Below are positions 46,672-60,130 of a DNA stretch of 64,000 bases, piece by piece. A program made the translations under genes and the position numbers. Numbering within the stretch: the stretch's first letter is position 1; every line of letters begins with the position of its first letter. This DNA is from Cryptomeria japonica (taxonomy: Eukaryota; Streptophyta; Pinopsida; Cupressales; Cupressaceae). Under the pieces are notes generated by a model that saw nothing but the letters and a program-made list of their open reading frames with translations, was not told the DNA's origin and searched no databases. The DNA lies in the NCBI RefSeq assembly GCF_030272615.1, contig NC_081413.1, positions 183,528,951 through 183,592,950 on the forward strand. Direction: 5' to 3'.

Positions 46672-47807
46672 TGTTAGCAAGAGACACTACATTCATGATT
46701 GGATGTTGTCATTTATGGAAACTTGAGTTAGATATGCAATCCACAGTTCATGAATCATTCATTCCAAAAGATTTATCAAGGTCTGGTGAGGTCGAGTGAG
46801 AAGACGAGGACATCTGGTAGAGTGCCGAATGTTTTGGTTAGTGTATTATTTTTATTGACTATTTTTCTTTGCGGATCTAGGAGATATATTATGGATATGC
46901 AATTTATCTTATTCCAGTTTTCTGGCCTCTGGTGTTAAGTTTTGTGTTCCTTGGAAGATCCAATAGACAATTTTTTAGTAGAATAGTGTTTTGGTGCAGT
47001 GACGTTTGAAGATTAATTATGCAGATCATGCAGAGCAATTTTGGTGGTTGTTTGTGTCTTGGAGGTCGATGAGTTGACATATGGGAAGCATGTGAACATA
47101 TTTTTTTGGTTTGCTTAGTTGTTTCTAGATCGGATTGAGTCATCTTGGGTAACATGTTTCATGTTTTGTGTTATGAGGTTTTTGGACCGACATGGAATTG
47201 ATCTAATTTGATGGTGCGGATATATTAGTCCAATTGATATAATCATTTAGCATGAAAAATGGTGATGTAAGAAGCGTGTATGAGTGATTGTGCATAGTTT
47301 CATGTGTGTGGTTGAGAGATTTGTGCTCCGGTATAATGTAATATATTAGAATAGAGCAGAGCAATGAAGTAGAGTGTAATCATGTGTTTTGTGCTTCACC
47401 AAAACTATTCCAGGCATTTGCAGATGCTATTTCATAGTTCATATTCATGTATGTTACCTTTGTAACAATTTTGTAAAGTAGTGAGCCTTTTGGGTTGTAG
47501 CCATTATTTGTAATTGAGCAGTGAGCTCTAGGCAGTGTGCCTAAATGCATGTGCATTCCCCTTATATAATATTCATATACTTCTAACAGATTATATTAAT
47601 ATTGTGGGTTTTAATCCCACCATGGTTTTTCCCTTAACTGTGTTTCCATGTAAAAATCTTGGCGTTATGGTGTTGTTGATCTTGATTTTGTTATTCTGCA
47701 CTTTGTTTTTCTTCATTTGCATTAAATGGTTGAAAATTAGGTTATTAAATTTAAAATTGTTGAACACTGATTCACCCCCCCCTCTCAGTGTTCTCTTGAT
47801 TCCAACA
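46672..47807 (+). repeat. element O 3' LTR
   Basis: This 1,136-bp LTR starts TGTTAGCAAGAGAC and ends TTGATTCCAACA, then ACTAT. It preserves the hairpins best: TAGGCA/TGCCTA at 47529-47543, AATGCA/TGCATT at 47544-47557 and GTGGG/CCCAC at 47604-47620. The C tract is at about 47774-47781. Confidence 0.9.
47529..47620 (+). promoter_or_regulatory. conserved hairpin trio in O 3' LTR
   Basis: Three short inverted repeats follow the GAGCTC motif: TAGGCA GTG TGCCTA (47529-47543), AATGCA TG TGCATT (47544-47557) and GTGGG N7 CCCAC (47604-47620). The first two touch, and the third is 46 bp further on. The same series recurs in the other Sirevirus-like LTRs of this window with different arm sequences. 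It may act at the RNA level (packaging, polyadenylation or cDNA transfer), which is inference. Confidence 0.7.
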
Positions 47808-47812
47808 ACTAT

Positions 47813-50312
47813 CTGAACCCCTAGAAATCAACTCCGTATAATGAAGAATCATAGAGTCCATAAAAAATCTACAACTACTCATTTACTTCCATATCCCAAG
47901 GATAACTAACATTGAAGATTAACATCTTTCAAGTCAACGCATACATTATCATTAACATATCCACTACCATTCACAAGAAATACACAAAATAATCCAATCG
48001 AATTACTCAATTACTTAGTTCCTTTCTAAACTAGAATTACATACGCATCGAATACTCAATACAACAATATTATTCTATACATCTCATTATGAATTCAACT
48101 TACTACAATTCCTAATGCATATCTTCACAAGGTACTAATTACATAGTCTTCTTTACTATTACATCTTTCTTGAGATACAAAACATATGATACCCATTCCA
48201 ATTATATAGAATATACTCCAAGATCAATCCACATGAAGAGATAATATAAATCCATGTCCACACACAGAAGCATCCAAAGAAGAACATCCCAATAGAAAAA
48301 GGCATCAAACCACCCGACCATGTGGAACTAAATAGGATCCACCCCCATGCTAGGAGATGACATGGGGTTCCAACTCACATTCAACACCTGCGTTGACACC
48401 TAACAACCAAGGGACTCAACATGATATCCACAAGATAACAGCCAAAACCAATGATCAAATCACATCACATGGCTAATCATAAATCAATAAACTCCTAGAG
48501 GCATAATCAACAATAAGGCATAAGGATAATGGACACATGTTGGGAAGAGTGTCATCACATGCTATCCTCACAAAGAAGGGGCCACGCCACACCTTGATAG
48601 ACATGTGGAACCATCTCCACCTTGGAGCCAATCAAGGGAGATTGGTTTACCACTCCAATTCTATTCCTAAGCTCATCCCGAGTCATCACTCAAGGGCTAT
48701 GAGGTGGGGCACCATAAACTAATTTCATTATCTTGATTAAGTGATTTCCTAATTGCTCAAACCCACTAAAAAAATTATTATTTTTACCACTTGCAATTAA
48801 ACATAAACTCTTCATGTGGTCCCATGATAGGTCTAGACCCTAAGCATCCTCTCTAGGAACCTCTTAGAAGCTAAATTATTTCTGGAAATCAAAGTGCAAA
48901 ATAAGGACCGAGCTCCAACCCGGAAAGAATTGAAGTGATGGCCCATAAATTTGAGGTAGATCAACAATCCAATCCAAAAATCCAGCAATTTCAATCCAAG
49001 CTCATACAATCAGAAATCCAAAATCCTCAAGTAACATTTGCAAAGATGCCAACCACGACAACGCACAACCAAAGCCATTAAATAAAAAAAATTAAACAAA
49101 AACTATAGGAATGCATTGACCAATTAAAATATTTCATAAAGTTAAATAATATACCTACCATGCTTCATTTCGAGGTAAATAATATTTATTAATATTATTT
49201 ACTTACCTCCCACAATTCAGCCAACAAGGTAAAAGGGTAGGTATGTTATATAATATATCCAAGAACCATGTAATAACAAAGGTTAATATATATTTAATAA
49301 TAATATTATTTTGAACATTAGTACATCAATAACAAATCAAACCCAATAGGATAATAGAGTAGGTAATAAATATAATAACCAAGGGATAAATAATAAATCA
49401 AATAAAACTATATAAATAAACTCCACAATAATTAATTAATTAAATAATAATTAATAAATAAAATAAAATAAATAATAAATTATAATTAAACAATAAATAA
49501 ATAATAAATAATCAGCAACAATAAATCAATTAATTAAATAAATCAAGTTCAATTGATCATTAACCAAGCCAATAAAAATAAATATTAAATAGTCATCCAA
49601 ATAATAAATAAATAATGAAACTATAATACTAATGCTATTTAATTAAATGCTAATTAAATATTAATCACATACAATCACCTCAAGGCAACCCGACAAGGGG
49701 TCAAACAACGACACAAAACTCTAACCACCTACTTGTGCCACAACACAAAACCAACAAGGTGAACAACTTAAGCCTAGAGTATGAGAGCGAAACACATGCC
49801 ATATCCGATAACTTGCCATTGGGATAAAGACACGATCAAACCTATGAGACCAGATGGAGTTGATGTCTTGTACTCGCAAACCTACATCCACCACTAAACA
49901 CAATACAACATATATACAACACATATACATCATAAATGACTAGGCAAGTGATAGAGTCACAACATCATATATTTCTTGCAATGAGTGGTATGACATAGTC
50001 TCTAATCATTAAGACACTAAAAAACAATCACAATCATTGAAGCATCAACTTAGTCATCATAAACATAGAGTAGGGTTAGCATAATCATAATATTATCAAA
50101 ATTCCATAAGAAATATGATCGATCATAAATAATGAGTACATATAAGCTATCAATTACAGGTCCATCATCAGTATTGTCTAAGGTGTATCAAACATGCAAA
50201 GGTCCATCATGCAATTCTATGAGGGACTTATGCCAAAGAGACTATCAGAGCACAAATCTAAAAGTGTTTATGACATCCTCTCACAAATGATAAGTTAGGG
50301 AGGGACACTACA
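47813..50312 (-). repeat. element B 3' LTR, second part
   Basis: Continues the B LTR after the O insertion and aligns with 54230-56434, sharing for example GGAGATGACATGGGGTTCCA and GCCAAGCCAATAAA-type stretches. Its end AGGGACACTACA at 50301-50312, read on the minus strand as TGTAGTGTCCCT, is a typical gypsy LTR start. A purine tract lies beside it at 50313-50331. The last 280 bp have no partner because the 5' LTR is truncated. Confidence 0.75.
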
Positions 50313-53300
50313 TCCTCCACCCCTAAAACTTGAAAGCTTAGGATGAAGATGTACCCACACATTGATCTAAAACTTCTTTTGAACACAAGCAAACTATATC
50401 CTTCCTAGAGAACATTTACAAACACTATACACAATCTCTTAACTAAAGGATTTATCAATCTTTAAAACATCTTATTTCAAACATTTTGTAGCTCACAGTG
50501 AGATAATGACAACAATAGCTTCCTTACTACGCTTCAATTACTCAAGGTGAAAGCATTACACAAGAGATAAAACAAGTCACAATACTCTTACTAATTACAA
50601 TAAGCATGCTAAATCATTAAAATATTTTCAAGAAAACCTCATTTAACCACATTTTGCAAGACAAAACTAATTTTTTTGTCACTAAGTTAGCATCTATTAA
50701 GCAAAAATCACAATAATTCACACCATTCAAGCATGGCAACATATTTTTTAAACATCTAGTTGCACACAATTAAGAAGATAGAGATGCATTCTACACAATA
50801 ATTCGCACATAGGCACATCCTTATACTATTAAATAAGTTACATTTCATACACCTATATGAGGAAATTTTGAATAAGCTTCCTTCAAGACTGAATAAAATC
50901 AAAAGAATCTCACAATTTCAAAAACCTATATCCTATAATCTCCAGGGAAAACAAGGTTTACAGTATTCACGCTTCTTAGTATCTACCACACTTCCGCTAT
51001 GCTACTTTGATACAAACATTCAATGCATCATTCATCTAATCAAATCATTCAAATAACTCTAATCCATTAATTATGCATGATATATATACATAAGCACTCA
51101 TTGGAGGTATAAAATCAACAATTCCTTTTTGCATTTATCTATTTCATATATTAAAAATTCCTCAAATCTGAATGCACCTCTATCTAACTTTTCATTAGGT
51201 CAAAGAAGTTACCAATTCATTTTACTTTATACACATATTTTATTTAGTCAACTAATATCAACATTATCTAATTGTTCACTAAGTCTAATGCACTTCTCTT
51301 TTGTATCCTCCCTTGCACACAGTATCAAAGGTTCAAAATGAACATGATATAGACATTACTTTAAACAAAACAAGGGCCCCACAATACTCAATGTACCGAA
51401 TGAACATTAAAGTAAACAACGACACAAGAAAAAGTCTAAAAGAAAAATATTATCAATTCCAACATTAAATCATGAAAAGTTGCCAACAAAATCAACAAGG
51501 AATAAAGTGTGACAAGTGCCACCAAAAGGAATAAAATAGATGAAGGAAGACTTTAGAAATAAAAATCAAATTAACTTCAACGATGCTTTCACAAATCACA
51601 AAATAACTTAAGACAAAATAGCCAACTCATTCAAAGCTACATCACGAGGTTACCAATGTTAGTCACACCAAAGGGAGTAACTGCTACACAACACCCGAGC
51701 ATTTAAAACCATAAGTTTATATATATATTATCACTTTAATGCAATCCAATCTTTACTAAAGTCTAGGAAAATATTCTTCATGAAAGGAGACATATGCAAG
51801 GAGAAAATAAAGTGTTTAATACACACACGAGGAATATACTCATGACATTATCAATTTCCAAGATGTCCTATCCATGAAATAACCACATTTACCAAGTTAC
51901 TATAGAAATAAATAACTGAACCTCAACTAATCAGTTGAAGATGTACTACAACATTCACCATTTCCCTTAATGCACAACAATTAGCATAAAGACGATGACA
52001 ATAGTCTACATGGTGTTATTAAACAATTTAATCAATAATATATTCATAGAAATAGATGTATTCATAAGCAATAGATCCCATTACTTTATCTCAAACAAAA
52101 TATCAAACTTTGATTACTCCTATTCTTATCACCTATGACCATTACCTACGTCTACTGTATATCCAATTCAAATACATACTTTCATTAAACCCATTTCCAT
52201 CAATCCTTAGCTATTATTATTCATAAACTAAACATTTTTAGCATTTGAGAAATATTTTCATTAAGGAATAGAGTACAACTTCATTCAATTCATTTTCAAT
52301 CTTTCCTACTAGAGTTCATTGATCATGCACTATCTTAAAATTGAAATAATGTAAATAGATAACATCTTTCTTTAATCTATCCATTCAATCAAAGCACACA
52401 ACTCCTTCACAAATATAAGGCTTTTATCTTACCAAACCAAGTAAAGAAATAACGATATAATTTCCAAATTTTCCTATACTATTCATGCAATGCATGAATT
52501 TTACTTCATTCAACATGTATACTATAACATGATCTTTTAACCTACTATTTCATTAAACTTTCTACATTATTCATGCAATAGATATTGTATTTATCTTACT
52601 CTTCTTTAAATGAAAATCATGCATGCAATGAACAAATCTCCAAACTTTTCTTTTGATATATGAAATGCCATATTTCATCAATGAGTATCCAATGCTTCTA
52701 CTTAATATCAATAAACTCCTAAGCACCATGTGTCTTTTACTGAAATGGAGAAAAGAGGGAGGAAGAACATTGCCCAAATAATTAATGTATTCACACAAAA
52801 ATTATGCATGAACAATTTGAATTTTCTAGACATGCCGCATTTAACATGCCATGCAACTACTTACATCATTTTCTAAGATATGCAAATTCAACCTTTCACG
52901 AGGTATCCTAACATTACAAATGTAGCTAGAAATCTCAAGTCCTTATTGAAAGATATGATTTACATACAATTTTTTCTCATTCTATAGCATAGTCATTTAT
53001 ATAGGGAAGACAACCTCTAATATTCAAGTAAACACCAGAAATTACAATGCAAACAATATCGCATGGAATCATATAGACATCTCTGAATTTAGCAGGCATT
53101 CATAAGAAATGAATACACATATTGCACACAATTATGATTTCTAGAAAGAATTAGGGAGAAAACACAGAGCATAGACATGTAAGATCTCCAAGATTCCAAT
53201 GAACTTTTTCCAACTCAATTCTTAAAGAACAAATCAAGTCAAGAGAACATTATAGCACACCATTCAAGACTAAGAGCAACAAATTAAACAGAGATCCCAG

Positions 53301-53327
53301 TGTTTGTAACCTGGCTCTGATACCAAA
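50313..53327 (-). other. element B internal region, non-coding
   Basis: Three kilobases without any supportable ORF, AT-rich. The minus-strand purine tract AAGTTTTAGGGGTGGAGGA is at 50313-50331 and the primer site TTTGGTATCAGAGCCAGG at 53310-53327. Between them I see no gag or pol motif in any frame. Confidence 0.65.
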
Positions 53328-56300
53328 TGTAATACCCGACAAAATACACTAGAGAAAATGACTAAACTAACTAACCAATAGAGATAATTTTCTTTTTTTA
53401 AACATCTACCAAGGCATCATATAGATCTACCATTACTTATATGTATGAATTATAACATATCATGATTGTATAAACAACTTAAATATAACCATAATCATAA
53501 CCACATATATAACAAGCAGAAATAATATCATAACAATTATCATCTCAATGATTACATCTAATCTTTCATTCACTCATTCACTTTCTCCCTAGGGTATCTT
53601 AGCATCACTACTTACTACCAACATCACAGTAATACATTCATATCATTAAATCATTAGCATCCATTTCATTTGCATTCTATCTCAAGTACTTTCTTCCTAT
53701 CTTGAGATTATGATCTATCAAATAAATATCTTCATAACCCCATTAACCTTCTAAGTTCATTTTAAAGCACCAAATCAAATGTTTCCTAATCCCCATATCT
53801 CCCATTATTCATCTATCACATCATGAATCTATATACATTCTTCCCCTACAAATGGGACTAGATTTATTCCTTAAGAATTAAACATTACACATATCATCAA
53901 GTTACTATCTACAAACATATGCAAGATTATAACTGCAAGAACTATTCTTCCTTCCAATTAGGATCCCATGCTACTAGACCAATTCAAGAACCATTTGATA
54001 CAATCAAGAATGTACATAATCTAATCATTCAATTACCTAATCCAACAAAGATCTCAATATTAACATAATAACCATTCTTACAACATGAGCTATACAATGA
54101 ATACATCATCCTATTCCATTACAAGATCATAGTCTCTACATCAGCATGTTCTATTTCATAAATATACATAGTTCAAGTACATAATCTCCTTTACATTTAC
54201 AATGACATCATGATACAATATACTATCTCAACCCCTTGAAATCAGCTCCACAAAATAAATAATCATAGAGTCCATAAGAATCTACTACTACTCATTCACT
54301 TCCATATCCCAACGATAACTAACATTGAAGATTAACATCTTTCAAGTCAAGACATAGATGATCGTTAACATATCCACTACCATCCATAAGATATACACAA
54401 GATAATCCAATCGTATCATTCAATCACTTAGTTCCTTTCTAAACTATAATTATATATGCATTGAATGCTCATTACAACAAATCTCATTCAATACATCTCA
54501 TTCTGAATTCAACCTACTACAAGTCCTAATACATTTGTTCACAAGGTACTACTTGCATAGTCTTCTTTACTATTACATATATCTTGAGATATAAAATATA
54601 TGATACCAATTCCAATTACATAGAATATGCTCCAAGATCCATCCACATGATGAGATAATATAAATCTGTGTCCACACACAGAAGCATCCAAAGAAAAACA
54701 TCCCAATGGAAGAAGGCATCAAACCACCCAACCATGTGGAACCAAATAGGATACACCCCCCATGCTAGGAGATGACATGGGGTTCCAACTAACATTCAAG
54801 ACCTAGGATGACACCTAACAACCAAGGGACTCAACATGAAATCCACAAGATAACAACCAAAAGAAATGATAAAATCACATCACAAGGCTAATCATAAATC
54901 AATAAACTCCTAGAGGCATAATCAAGGCATAAGGATAATGGAAACATGTTGGGAATAGTGTCATCACATGTTATCCTCACAAAGAAGGGGCCACACCACA
55001 CCTTGATAGACATGTGGAACCATCTCCACCTTGGAGCCAATAAAGGGAGATCAGTTTACCACTCCAATAGTCTTCCCAAGCTCATCTTGAGTCATCACTT
55101 AAGGGCTATGAGATGGGAAACCATAAACCAATTTCATTATCTTGATTAAGTGATTTCTTATTTATCCAAATCCACTAATAAAATTATTATTCTTATCACT
55201 TGCAATTAAACATAAACTCTTCATGTGGTCCCATGATAGGTCTAGACCCTAAGCATCCTCTCTAGGAAATTCTTAGAAGCCAAATTATTTCTAGAAATCA
55301 AAATGCAAAATAAGGACTGAGCTCCAACCTAGAAAGAATTGAAGTGATGGCCCATAAAATTGAATTAGAGAAACAATCCAATTCAAAACTCTAGCAATTC
55401 CAATCCAAGCTTATACAATCAAAAATAAAAAATCCTCAAGAAACATTCACAGAGATGCCAACCACGACAACGCACAACTAAAACCATTAGAAAAATTAAA
55501 CAAAAAATATAGGAATGCACCGACCAATTAAAATATTCTATAAAACTATATAATATACCTACCATGCTTGATTTTGAGGTAAATAATATTTATTAGTATT
55601 ATCTACTTACCTCCCACAATTTAGCCAACAGGGTAAAAGGGTAGGTAGGTTATATAATATATGCAATGGCCATGTAATAACAAAGGTTAATATATATTTA
55701 ATATCAGTTGTATTATAAACATTAGTAAATTAATAACAAACCAAACCCAATAGGATAATAGAGTAGGTAATAAATATAATAACCAAGGGATAAATAATAA
55801 ATAAATAAAAACTATATAAATAAAATCCATAATCATTAATTAATTAAATAACAATAATTAAATAAAATCAAATAAATCATAAATCATAATTAAAAATAAA
55901 CAAATAATAAATAATCAACAATAATAAATTAATTAATTAAATAAATCAAGCTCAATTAATCATTAACCAAGCCAATAAAAAAAATATTAAATAGTCATCC
56001 AAATAATAAATAAATAATGAAACTATAATATTAATGCTATTTAATCAAATGCTAATTAAATATTAATCACATACAGTCACCTCAAGGTAACCCAACATGG
56101 GGTTAAAAAATGACACAAAACTCTAACCACTGACTTTCACCACAACACGAAACTGACAAGGTAAACAACTTAAGCCTAGAGTATGAAAGGGAAACACATG
56201 CCATATCTGATAACTTGTCATTGGGATAAAGACATGCTCAGACCTATGAGATGAGGTGGAGTCAATGTCTTGTACCTACAAAACTACATCTACCACTAAA

Positions 56301-56434
56301 TGCAATAAAATATATATACAACACATATACATCATAAATGATCAGGCAAGTGATAGAGAATCACAACGTCATATCATGCTCGCGATGAGTGGTATGGCAT
56401 TGTCTCTAATCATGAGGACACTAGAAAACAATCA
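53328..56434 (-). repeat. element B 5' LTR, truncated
   Basis: It runs from TGTAATACCCG at the primer-site side to ACAATCA at 56434, where it stops abruptly against copia relic G. The partner LTR continues about 280 bp further, so the outer end is missing. Confidence 0.8.
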
Positions 56435-57801
56435 TCAACTATCGGATATAGTGCAAATGGATCTTGATGTGTTTGGTCCGCTAGTACTAGACCAGGCTCT
56501 TCGAGATTCGAATAGCACTCTAATTGTCGCAATGTAGAACTATCAGTCGTGGAGTGGTCAACCCAAACTTTGCGAGAATCTGTTGAAGCCAAATGGTCTC
56601 AGTCACTGCGTTAACAGCTACTCGATACTCAGCCTCAGTCAAAGAGAAAGAAATAGCATGTCGCTTCTTGCTCTGCCAACAAATGGGACCTGAACCAGGG
56701 TGAAAATTGTAACCTGAAGTAGACTTATGATCATCAAGATCGCCAGCCCAATCGGAGTCTATGTAACCAACCAAGCAAAATCCTGTGCCTGCTACATAGT
56801 GAATCCCATAGTGATGTGTACCCTGGATGTAATGAAAGATGCGTTTGGCAGCTTTCCAATGAAGCTCATGTGGTTCCTGCATGAAGCGGGAAACCATGCC
56901 AACAACAAATGAAATATTAGGGCATGTATGAGTCAAGTAGATGAGACTTCCCACAAGCTAACGATACAATGTGGCATCAACTAGTGGAGAAGAATACTGA
57001 GCCTCAAGCTTGACTTCTGAAAGAAAGGGAGTCGGGGTAGGGTTACAATCAGCCATATGAAAGCATGCAAGTAGATCAAGAGCATACTTGGGTTGTGATA
57101 GTGTAATCCTGGAAGGTGACTGTGAAATCTCTATCCCTAGAAACTAGTGAAAAGGACCCAAGTCAGTCATAGAAAATCTATCATGCAAAGAAGATTTGAC
57201 CCTGCTAATGATGGATACAGTGCTCCCTGTAATAATAAAATCATCAACATAGAGCACAAGTATCAAGTGAGAGTCATCCTGTCGCAAAATATAGACATTC
57301 GCATCAGAATGAAACCTAGTGAACCCTACTGAGAGAAGAAAGGAATCTATCTTGGCAAACCAAGCCCTGGGGGCCTGCTTGAGGCCATAGAGAGATTTCC
57401 TTAGTCTGCAAACCAAGGAAGTATCCTGGATGAAACCCTATGGCTACTCCATAAAAATCTCCTCATGAAGATCCCCATGAAGAAAAGCACTCTTCACATC
57501 CATCTAAAGTACAACCCAACCATGAGCTGCAACAATAGCAAGTGTCAAGCGAATGGGGTTCTTCTTGGCTATGGGTGCAAAGGTCTCAGTATAGTCAACA
57601 CCTAGAACCTGAGAGAAACCTTTCACAACAAGTCGAGTCTTATACTTATCTACACTACCATCCACTGCAAACTTGGTCTGATAGATCCACTTACATCGAA
57701 CCATCTTTCTCTTCTTAGGGAGATGGACTATAATCTTCCTCCATAGCTTGGTCCCACTTAGGAACCCTTGATGCTTCCTAAAATTTTTGTGGATCGGAAG
57801 C
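56435..57801 (-). pseudogene. copia element G, reverse transcriptase and RNase H
   Basis: One minus-strand frame with in-frame stops only. From 57720 down it shows MVRCKWIYQTKFAVDGS, the reverse transcriptase core with [17 protein letters not shown] near 57395 and YVDD near 57250, then RNase H with DSDWAGDLDDHKSTSGY near 56760 and LHCDN near 56520. It ends at TKHIKIHLHYIR beside the truncated B LTR. Element H was inserted just upstream of the reverse transcriptase, so gag, protease and integrase would lie beyond H, outside the window. The wording differs from A and E, so G is a third copia lineage here. Confidence 0.85.
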
Positions 57802-60023
57802 TGTAATAACCCACTTTACTTAACCCAACAAAATTTGACCACTCTTTTTTTTTGTTGTTTACTTTAATCATTTGTGTTTGATTCAATCGCATACTCTGGG
57901 CATCCATCCATTAGGATTAGGCATTCCTCCATCCAGGATGAGCATCTAACCATATGGGTTAGGCATCTATCCATACAGAGCAGAAGGTTTCATCTATGTA
58001 ATACAGGATAGGCATCTACCCATACGGGGTAGGCATCTATCCGATTGGGATAGGAGGTGCTCTGGCCAGAGACTTAGACTCATCGAGACCATTCGGGTCC
58101 TGCGTCACTCACTATGTACTACACTCTTCTAATAGGAGTGCACCAAGGTCGCCGTCCTTAGGAGAAATCAAAATAACATAATACAAGCTTGAATTCCTGC
58201 TCAGAATTTCACATAAAGCCTCAGGAAGTCAAGCGAATCCATACGGGATTCCTTCCGAGTATGCATTGAATTACTTTTTCCTTTTTATTATATTTATCTT
58301 TCAAATTCGGATTCTTCTCAATCCTTCTTCTTACCAAAACCTAGACCCCATCCGTGAATGCCTAAGTACTAGGGACAACTCCGTCCCTAGACTGCCTACA
58401 TACCCGTTTTGGCATGGGATCAAGGTGTAAAGTATGTAGTTCTATTTTCTACTCTATGGTTTCATGTAAACTAATTAGTGGGTACGCAACCCTTTCTAGG
58501 GTCAATGTCCCAAACAGTTTCTCTGTGGTTGCTACCCACGGTGGTAGCACTTAAGCAAAGGCTCAAGATGGCCTATTGCTTGTGGCCTAAAACAATTAGA
58601 TCCTAATACCTATCATAAGCACCACCCTTGACCCAATTGTTAGTTGTCAACATCTCTTCAAGATTAAATCAATTTCATAAACTCATTTCACTCAATCAAC
58701 CCTAAAGGGGGTTTACTATGGTTTAACTCAGTGGATGTAAAATCATTTAAGGATTATCTTATTAGATTATCGATCCAAGGGGGATTACCCACCCCTTGGA
58801 TTTTAACTTCAAAGTGTCCCTTATTACTCCCCAATGATTTATAGGGACGATGCCACAAACGTCATTGATGCAGCTTTATTAGGCATTAAGTGCAGTAGTT
58901 CAACACGATGACATTACCCGTAAGCATGACCTAGAGGCACCGTAAATACCGAATGCTGCTAGGTTTTGGTTTTCCGACTTCCTTGATTTAGTTTTCTTAA
59001 CTAAGAAGCTATGAAAAACATCATGCTTGAAAACAATTATGAATTGAACGTACATAATTAGACATTGCAAAGCTTAATTAATTAGAATAACTACTTGATG
59101 AACCACGTGGAATAAAAACCATAACTAAATTATTTAATATTCAAAACTTGAAATATAACTTGCATAATAATGACAATTATGAAACTCGCATATTAATAAT
59201 TAAATGTGTAACTTGCATGAAGATGAATAAAATGTAACTTTGTCATCAATAAATGCAAATAATGTAAAGTAATTCGCATGATGCAAGAATAGTGTACGTT
59301 ACATGCAAGGTTAAGCAATGTTTTATTTCTACCATGAGAATAATCACTTATAGAGTCACTGGTCCCAAAAATAGCAATTAGTTTAGACATTTGGTTCAAA
59401 TCATATTAATATGAATTAATTGCTCTTAATGAATCTAAAATGCCAACTAAGTGACCCAATGAATCTTAAATAGATTGAAAGATTCTAATTATAAAATTTG
59501 ATATAATTTAATTTACAATTATAAATTTGCTAAAGATAAATTAATTATAAATTCACTAAAGATAATTAAAATTACCTAAGTTAAATTTTATTAAACTAAA
59601 ATAAAAATTATTTCAAAAATCCAATTGCCAAAAATTTAAATGTTATGTAGTGGCTTTTTAAAGCCAAGTTGGAGTGGGGGCCATGGGTCCCATCACCACT
59701 GTGAATCTACGGGTGCAGGCCCACAGTGATGAGGGGACCACCATGGTCCCCTCCACTACCCTGTGGCCACTGTGGTAATAGTGACTGCAAGGTAGTGGGG
59801 GGGTACCACTCCGAGTGGTTGTCATAACTCTGCCGCCCCTACGTTGGCCCGATACATTAAAAAAATAAAATTCAAAAACTACTTTGTCTATATTTTTTTT
59901 GCTAAAATTAATTTTGGAACCACTTTGCAATATTTTATATATTTATTATCATTTTGTATAAATTTAATTATATATATATATATATATATGGTTTTTTTAT
60001 TCTAGTTTATTTAATAATATAAG

Positions 60024-60130
<107 letters not shown>

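Larger units (their letters stand above)
14277..47807 (+). mobile_element. element O: non-autonomous gag + ORF2 LTR retrotransposon
   Basis: O is bounded by LTRs 14277-15403 and 46672-47807 and flanked by the perfect 5-bp duplication ACTAT at 14272-14276 and 47808-47812, inside the 3' LTR of B. Its own sequence is 14277-15443, 22171-26900 and about 46491-47807, roughly 7.2 kb. The rest is nested insertions. The internal part encodes a zinc-knuckle gag and ORF2 but no protease, integrase or reverse transcriptase. The leader and gag start after the A insertion match C2 in layout, which supports assigning 22171-26900 to O rather than to A. Confidence 0.85.
13432..56434 (-). mobile_element. element B: non-coding LTR retrotransposon with >3-kb LTRs, hosting the whole nest
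   Basis: Two long direct repeats mark the element. One is 13432-14276 plus 47813-50312, split by element O; the other is 53328-56434. The minus-strand primer site at 53310-53327 and the purine tract beside 50312 set the orientation as minus. Without O it spans about 9.5 kb, of which only 3.0 kb is internal and carries no ORF. This resembles the large non-autonomous derivatives called LARDs, though decay of a coding element cannot be excluded. The 5' LTR is cut short at 56434, so no matching target duplication is found. Confidence 0.75.

Noticed and set aside
50030-50030. Element B LTR end placed at ACAATCA, where the two copies stop matching
   Set aside because: No purine tract is there. A good purine tract and a gypsy-like LTR start occur at 50312, so the mismatch reflects truncation of the 5' LTR at 56434.
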